Below are positions 7,404 to 11,699 of a stretch of DNA of 11,699 bases, in pieces. Source of the stretch: Gammaproteobacteria bacterium UBA6968. Its GTDB lineage: Bacteria; Pseudomonadota; Gammaproteobacteria; Pseudomonadales; Azotimanducaceae. The stretch is from the NCBI GenBank assembly GCA_002450255.1, contig DJYW01000074.1:1-11699 (forward strand), in the 5' to 3' direction. A program made the translations under genes and the position numbers. Below the pieces are notes generated by a model. That model searched no databases. It worked only from the letters and a program-made list of their open reading frames with translations, and was not told where the DNA came from. Each line of letters starts with the position of its first letter. The stretch's first letter is position 1.

Positions 7404-8267
7404 TCAGCCCTTGGAGGTGAGATCCCCTCTCTCGCCCGGTTCGCTCTCGGGGTCGCGGCGCGGGTACAGAGACGCGCCACACCGCCAGCAATAAGAAGCT
7501 TCGCGAATATGTCCTTCTACGGCACAACTGCTGCACGTTTTGGTATTTGCTTGACGCCGCGTGGCCTCGTTCAATTCGATGGTGACGATGCCCGTGGGCA
7601 CCGCGATGATGCCGTAGCCCATGATCATGATGAATGCCGCCAGCGCCTGGCCAATCGCGCTGGTCGGTGTAACGTCACCATAGCCGACGGTGGTCATGGT
7701 GGTAATCGCCCAATAAATGCTTTTCGGTATGCTGGAAAACTGTGGATTATTGCCAGATTCCAAGAGATACATCAGCGACCCAAACACCACCATTAATGCC
7801 AGCACTGTGCATATAAAAACGGTAATTTTGCGCCGACTAGCAGCCAGCGCTTGGGTGATCAGTTCGGCCTCGCCCACATAACGCACCAAGCGCAGCACGC
7901 GGAATACCCGCAACACTCGCAAAATACGTACCGCTATCAACAGCTGCGCACCGGGGAAAAACACGCTCAAAAGGGTCGGTAAAATGCCGAACAGATCGAC
8001 AATGCCGTAGAAACTGCGCGCGTAGGCAGCACTGTTTTGAATGCACCACAGTCGCAGCCCGTATTCGATTGCGAACAGTCCAGTAAACACGCACTCGGCA
8101 ATGAACAGTTGCTCGCCAAAACGAGCATGAATGTTGGGAACTGAATCCAGCATCACTGCCGCGACGCTCATCAGGATAAATATGATCAGCGCGACATCAA
8201 AAGCCCGCCCGGCGCGGGTATCCGCTTCAAAAATAACCGTGCGAACAGTGTCTTTATGCCAAGTCAT
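7404..8267 (-). CDS. Voltage-gated potassium channel (Kv-type, six TM) with C-terminal zinc ribbon
   Basis: The 287-residue product is an inner-membrane ion channel subunit. Estimated segments are S1 about 22-43, S2 53-75, S3 87-104, S4 111-130, S5 147-169, pore helix 180-191 and S6 204-230. S4 has six arginines at every third position (R114, 117, 120, 123, 126, 129), the classic voltage sensor. The filter TTVGYGD (192-198) is the potassium-selectivity signature. Homotetramers are the family rule. After S6 a short cytoplasmic tail carries C245-x2-C248 and C260-x2-C263, a zinc-ribbon pattern ending CWRCGASL, followed by an Arg/Glu-rich end. No RCK/TrkA-N or cyclic-nucleotide domain is present, so the zinc ribbon is the only candidate cytoplasmic assembly or sensor module. 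The ATG has AGGA 4 nt upstream. ggt lies 93 nt upstream on the same strand. Confidence 0.95.
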   Translation of the reverse strand: MTWHKDTVRTVIFEADTRAGRAFDVALIIFILMSVAAVMLDSVPNIHARFGEQLFIAECVFTGLFAIEYGLRLWCIQNSAAYARSFYGIVDLFGILPTLLSVFFPGAQLLIAVRILRVLRVFRVLRLVRYVGEAELITQALAASRRKITVFICTVLALMVVFGSLMYLLESGNNPQFSSIPKSIYWAITTMTTVGYGDVTPTSAIGQALAAFIMIMGYGIIAVPTGIVTIELNEATRRQANTKTCSSCAVEGHIREASYCWRCGASLYPRRDPESEPGERGDLTSKG

Positions 8268-8294
8268 AAGTTCCTAAGCCGTTTGCATCTGAAT

Positions 8295-8352
8295 CAAATG
8301 CAGCCTGGTTCAGAGCGGCTGGGTGACGCGCCACTGAACCCATTATCATTTG
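8295..8352. repeat. Symmetric bipartite inverted repeat between ggt and the channel gene
   Basis: Each arm has two blocks, CAAATG (8295-8300), six unpaired bases, then GGTTCAG (8307-8313). The mirror arm is CTGAACC (8334-8340), six bases, then CATTTG (8347-8352). The dyad is exact, giving 13 pairs around a symmetric 6x6 internal loop and a 20-nt apical loop. No T-run follows on the minus strand, so a plain intrinsic terminator is not indicated. It begins 8 nt past the ggt stop codon and lies within the 5' region of the channel gene. Confidence 0.65.
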
Positions 8353-8360
8353 CAGTCGCG

Positions 8361-10106
8361 CTATTCCGGTGCAGCTGCGCCACCTCGATTACGCGGATCT
8401 GGCATGGCAAAAATCCCTTCTTCGGTGGACATAATGGTGTTCGCATCGCCTATGCCGCGGCCGTAGTAAGTCGGTATTTGCTGCAATTGATCGTGACCCA
8501 TAGCTTCCAATCGCGCACGCGTGTCGGGCGACAGCGCAAAGCGCTCATAAATTACTCGCTCCGGAAGCCATTGATGATGGAAGCGTGGACTGGCGACTGC
8601 ATCGGATACATCCATGTCATGATCTATCACATTTAACACGACCTGCAGTGTAGTAGTAATGATCGTACTGCCACCTGGCGAACCCGTCACCAAAAGTGGC
8701 TTGCCATTTTTGCGCACAATCGTTGGCGTCATCGAACTCAACATGCGCTTGCCAGGCTCAATCGAATTGGCTGCGCGTCCGATCAAACCAAAGAAGTTAG
8801 GGCTGTTTTCCTTTGCAGAAAAATCGTCCATTTCGTTATTCAACAGTACGCCAGTGCCAGCGGCGACCATCTTGGCGCCATAAGATAAATTCAGGGTGGT
8901 CGTATAGGCCACGGCGTTGCCTGCTGCGTCCATTACCGAAGCATGGGTTGTCTCCAAGCTTTCTGCAGCAATTTCGCCGGCGCCGATATCCTCGCTGCGG
9001 CTGGCCTGCTTCGGGTCAAAGTCAGCAAAGCGTTGCTTTGCGTAAGCCTTGCTGATGAGTTCATCAATCGGCACCGGAAAAAAGTCGCTATCGCCAAGGT
9101 GTTCGGCACGATCCGCGTAGGCGCGGCGTTCTGCCTCAATCATGGTATGAATGGTGTCAGCACTGCCAAAACCCATTTTTTTAAGATCATAGGGCTCCAT
9201 CATATTCAGCATTTGCACAAGTAAAATGCCGCCGGACGAAGGCGGCGGCATGGAAAAGATTTCGTGACCGCGGTATGTACCGCGAATCGGTTCGCGCCAA
9301 ACGGAGCGATATCCCTGCAAATCTTGATGACTGATCAAGCCTCCATTCTGCTCCATCTCAGCGACCAACAAATCTGCGGTTTTACCGGCATAAAAACCAT
9401 CCCGGCCCTGTTTTTGAATTCTCTTTAGGGTCTCGGCGAGATCTTTCTGCACAAACAGATCGCCAGCCTGGTAAGGCTCGCCGTCCTTGGAAAAAATCGC
9501 CGTACTGGCAGGGTACGGCGCAAAGTCGGTTTGCCGTCGAGCGAATTGTCCCGCCAAATCGCGATCGAGAATGAAACCCTTCTCGGCCAGATCAATCGCC
9601 GGTTGCAGCACTTTAGCGCGTGGCAGCGTGCCGTATTTTTCCAATACATCAAGCAAGCCCTGCACCGAACCAGGTACGCCAACCGCAAGATGCGAAGCGG
9701 TCGATAAGCCTTTAACCAAGTCGCCATTTGCGTCGAGAAACATATCGCGCGTGGCTTTTAACGGCGCTCGTTCACGATGATCGTTGGTCACCACGCGACC
9801 GTCGGCAAGGTGAATCACCATAAAGCCGCCACCACCTAAGTTACCAGCAGAGGGATAAGTTACCGCCAGGGCGAAGCCAACGGCGACAGCTGCGTCCACT
9901 GCGGTACCACCCGCAGCAAGAATATCGGCACCCGCCTGGGAAGCCGGCACGGAGCGCGAGGCCACGGCACCTTTCTCACCGTACAATGCGGCAGGTGCAA
10001 CCGCTCGCACTTGCACGCTAGATAATGTTAAGGCCAAGGTCAGGCAACTAAATATAGCCGCACGATAAAACCCGCGACGTTGGCTCGACAAAATAGCAAA
10101 CTGCAT
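8361..10106 (-). CDS. ggt: Gamma-glutamyltransferase (gamma-glutamyltranspeptidase), exported
   Basis: The 581-residue precursor matches bacterial GGT, an N-terminal-nucleophile enzyme that cleaves or transfers the gamma-glutamyl group of glutathione and related amides outside the cytoplasm. It self-cleaves into two subunits; the site is E385|T386 in LETTHASV, T386 being the nucleophile. R111 (NDHRERAP) matches the substrate-carboxylate Arg of E. coli GGT (Arg114). DDFSAK, a lid-loop segment before RMLSSMTP (454-461), and GSPGGS (475-480) are present. The ATG at 10104-10106 is preferred: GAGAAGG lies just upstream, and the protein then starts with a signal peptide of about 35 residues, RR-x-F-containing n-region, hydrophobic stretch 16-30 and VRA|VAP as a plausible cut. 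The frame stays open to 10226, but that would overlap the divergent gene and bury the signal. Periplasmic glutathione or peptide salvage is the likely role. Confidence 0.96.
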   Translation of the reverse strand: MQFAILSSQRRGFYRAAIFSCLTLALTLSSVQVRAVAPAALYGEKGAVASRSVPASQAGADILAAGGTAVDAAVAVGFALAVTYPSAGNLGGGGFMVIHLADGRVVTNDHRERAPLKATRDMFLDANGDLVKGLSTASHLAVGVPGSVQGLLDVLEKYGTLPRAKVLQPAIDLAEKGFILDRDLAGQFARRQTDFAPYPASTAIFSKDGEPYQAGDLFVQKDLAETLKRIQKQGRDGFYAGKTADLLVAEMEQNGGLISHQDLQGYRSVWREPIRGTYRGHEIFSMPPPSSGGILLVQMLNMMEPYDLKKMGFGSADTIHTMIEAERRAYADRAEHLGDSDFFPVPIDELISKAYAKQRFADFDPKQASRSEDIGAGEIAAESLETTHASVMDAAGNAVAYTTTLNLSYGAKMVAAGTGVLLNNEMDDFSAKENSPNFFGLIGRAANSIEPGKRMLSSMTPTIVRKNGKPLLVTGSPGGSTIITTTLQVVLNVIDHDMDVSDAVASPRFHHQWLPERVIYERFALSPDTRARLEAMGHDQLQQIPTYYGRGIGDANTIMSTEEGIFAMPDPRNRGGAAAPE

Positions 10107-10134
10107 AGACCTTCTCACTGTGCTAAATGGAGAG

Positions 10135-10146
10135 CCACAATTGTGG
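10135..10146. promoter_or_regulatory. Perfect 12-bp palindrome in the ggt/ycaQ divergent region
   Basis: CCACAATTGTGG is its own reverse complement. It lies 29 nt upstream of the ggt start and between the two candidate starts of the divergent gene, a position suited to an operator. It does not extend beyond 12 bp and its binding protein is unknown. Confidence 0.45.
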
Positions 10147-10183
10147 ACAAAAGGACACCAAACGACCAGTAGCGAATACATTG

Positions 10184-11551
10184 ATGGATATACACAGCAA
10201 AACAGCCAAAGTACCGGATAAACCACTAAACCAAAGCGAAGTGCATAAAATCCGGCGCCTCATTCTAGACCGACAAGGTCTGTTGCGACGCCAGCCTTTC
10301 GGCGTCGGCACTAGCGGCCTGCTGGCTACGATCCAGCGCTTAGGTTACATACAAATCGACACCATCTCGGTGGTAGCGCGGGCACATCACCACACCTGGG
10401 CCAGCCGGGTGCCCAATTACACTCCCGCCCAATGCGATAGCTTGCTGGCACAAGGCCAGACCTTCGAATATTGGTCGCATGCCGCAGCCTTTCTACCCAT
10501 GCAGGATTTTCGCTATTCGCTGCGCGAGAAAGCAGCGGTTGCAGCAGGCATCTCACGATTCAAACGGCAGCGCGACAAACCGCTGATGAACAGACTCCTT
10601 CAACAAATTCGAGCTGATGGGCCTCTCTCCGCAAAAGACCTAGAGGACACCCGCGAGCAGAAGTCCGCCAGCGGCTGGTGGAATTGGAAACCGGCAAAAA
10701 AAGCGTTGGAAATGCTGTGGCTACAGGGTGATGTCATGGTCAGCGAACGGCGCGGCTTTCAGAAGCACTATGATTTAACTGAAAGAATTTTGCCCGGTCA
10801 TGTTGGTACGACGATGCCGAGTCTGACCGAACAGGCCAACTTTATGCTCGATCAGGCTTTGCTCAATCAGGTCATCGTCACTCCCAAAAGCATCGCTTAC
10901 GAGCGTCACGATGCGGCGCTGACGCAAGCTGTCGCGGACGCAATCGAATCTCGGGTGGCGGATGGGTCGTTGCTCACAGTACGCTGGCCAAAGCCGCAGC
11001 AAACTGCTGCGCATCCCAAAGCCCCTGGAAACGCCCTTGAAAAAGCGCCTCAAAAAGCCTTAAGCGGCGCGCGATCCGCAAATAAACCCGCCGCAAATCG
11101 AACAGAAGAACTCTGGTTTACGCAGCCGGAGACATTGCAGAGCGCTATGCCGAAGACCAACCCGCGCCTCCGAATCCTGTCACCTTTTGATAACGTATTG
11201 ATTCAGCGGCGACGGCTACTGACCCTGTTTGATTTCGATTACCAGATTGAATGCTATGTGCCAGAACGAAAACGACGCTTTGGCTATTTTGCCTTGCCGT
11301 TGCTATGGCGGGATCAATTCATCGGTCGTCTCGATTGCAAGGCGCACCGCCACCGTCGCGTGCTGGAGCTGAAGCTCACCACATTCGAAATCGACGCATC
11401 ACAGCTGGCAGATGCCGCACACGCGTTGGCCCAAGCACTGCCAGAATTCTGCGTTTTTCAAGGTTGTGACCAGGCGCAAATTGGCGAGGTGCGGCCACCT
11501 AGGGCTAAAGGGCCGCTCCAACGGGCCGTGCGAGCGGTAGGTCTTACTTAA
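10184..11551 (+). CDS. ycaQ: YcaQ-family DNA interstrand-crosslink glycosylase (winged-helix, HTH_42)
   Basis: From ATG 10184 the product has 455 residues and aligns along E. coli YcaQ (also called AlkX), which unhooks nitrogen-mustard-type crosslinks and removes bulky alkylated bases; Streptomyces AlkZ is a relative. The catalytic Q-x-D motif is Q57-I58-D59 in GYIQIDTISVVARAH. Other shared landmarks are FEYWSHAAAF (94-103), ASGWWNWKP (162-170), LSPFD (332-336), the LFDFDYQIECY region (348-358) and GYFALPLL (367-374). Three tandem winged-helix domains are expected. Residues about 268-306 form an Ala/Pro/Lys/Gln-rich linker absent from E. coli YcaQ. ATG 10184 is chosen over ATG 10127 because it leaves room for divergent promoters with ggt and still gives more N-terminal residues than E. 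coli YcaQ; neither has a clear ribosome site, so the start is uncertain by 19 residues. Confidence 0.9.
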   Translation: MDIHSKTAKVPDKPLNQSEVHKIRRLILDRQGLLRRQPFGVGTSGLLATIQRLGYIQIDTISVVARAHHHTWASRVPNYTPAQCDSLLAQGQTFEYWSHAAAFLPMQDFRYSLREKAAVAAGISRFKRQRDKPLMNRLLQQIRADGPLSAKDLEDTREQKSASGWWNWKPAKKALEMLWLQGDVMVSERRGFQKHYDLTERILPGHVGTTMPSLTEQANFMLDQALLNQVIVTPKSIAYERHDAALTQAVADAIESRVADGSLLTVRWPKPQQTAAHPKAPGNALEKAPQKALSGARSANKPAANRTEELWFTQPETLQSAMPKTNPRLRILSPFDNVLIQRRRLLTLFDFDYQIECYVPERKRRFGYFALPLLWRDQFIGRLDCKAHRHRRVLELKLTTFEIDASQLADAAHALAQALPEFCVFQGCDQAQIGEVRPPRAKGPLQRAVRAVGLT

Positions 11552-11699
11552 AGGCACCAGTGGCATCGCTGTAACAGGTCGATCGCGATTAAGACATGAT
11601 CAGATAGCTGGTAAGCCTCGGTTTGCTTTGAGCAATGCAGTTGGTTTCTCTAGAGCTGCTACTCGGTCAGGCGGCACGACAAACGCTCTCTGCCTGTAT
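11552..11699. other. Right-edge non-coding stretch, no supported gene
   Basis: After the ycaQ stop I see no ATG-started gene, terminator or RNA gene. Two frames stay open to the edge: a + strand frame from 11541 with no start codon, and a minus-strand frame ending in TGA at 11600-11602. Either could be the edge of a neighbouring gene, but about 32-50 open codons at this base composition are not significant. Confidence 0.4.

Noticed and set aside
8256..8636. 126-codon + strand open frame across the ggt/channel gap
   Set aside because: Most of it overlaps the conserved C-terminus of ggt in antisense and its product is not protein-like.
10041..10060. Lipoprotein signal in gamma-glutamyltransferase (IFSC before a Cys)
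   Set aside because: The Cys lies in the middle of the hydrophobic segment, too soon after the arginines, and lacks the small residues of a lipobox.
10107..10226. 40-residue N-terminal extension of gamma-glutamyltransferase
   Set aside because: It would place the signal peptide internally, overlap the divergent ycaQ gene, and ignore the GAGAAGG ribosome site ahead of the inner ATG.
1..11699. Mobile element, CRISPR array, toxin-antitoxin or defence system
   Set aside because: No transposase, integrase, regularly spaced repeats, or paired small ORFs were seen; all recognised genes are metabolic, transport or repair genes of ordinary chromosomal type.

Overview
This is an ordinary-looking chromosomal segment of a Gram-negative bacterium, most likely a gammaproteobacterium. 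That inference rests on an aconitase of the AcnA type almost the same length as the E. coli enzyme, a YcaQ-family DNA glycosylase that lines up along its whole length with E. coli YcaQ, a periplasmic-type gamma-glutamyltransferase and a moderate G+C content. An aquatic or marine heterotroph would fit, but the sequence does not prove it. I see no tRNA, rRNA, CRISPR array, insertion sequence or phage gene, and nothing I would call a new multi-gene system.

Left part (1-3208): a phytanoyl-CoA dioxygenase-like (PhyH) gene enters from the left edge on the + strand. It converges on a two-gene minus-strand unit, an aldo/keto reductase followed by a TauD/TfdA-type Fe(II)/2-oxoglutarate dioxygenase. 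Two unrelated-subfamily 2-oxoglutarate oxygenases and a reductase thus lie within 3 kb, which suggests oxidative breakdown or tailoring of an unidentified small molecule. The TauD-like enzyme keeps its iron and 2-oxoglutarate ligands but has lost two of the residues that hold taurine.

Middle (3209-7143): a small eight-cysteine zinc-ribbon-like protein of unknown function (+) converges on a minus-strand pair. This pair is acnA (aconitase) and, 7 nt after its stop codon, a HAD phosphatase that is probably translated by coupling.

Right part (7144-11699): a minus-strand voltage-gated potassium channel with a cytoplasmic C-terminal zinc ribbon lies downstream of ggt (gamma-glutamyltransferase), which has a twin-arginine-like signal peptide. 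Diverging from ggt is a + strand ycaQ-like interstrand-crosslink DNA glycosylase with an Ala/Pro/Lys-rich linker inserted before its C-terminal domain. The last about 150 bases hold no gene I can support.

The non-coding gaps contain several structured sequences: a symmetric 58-bp bipartite inverted repeat between ggt and the channel gene, a perfect 12-bp palindrome between ggt and ycaQ, and a 16-bp direct repeat with a 24-nt period upstream of acnA. No gap exceeds 300 bases.
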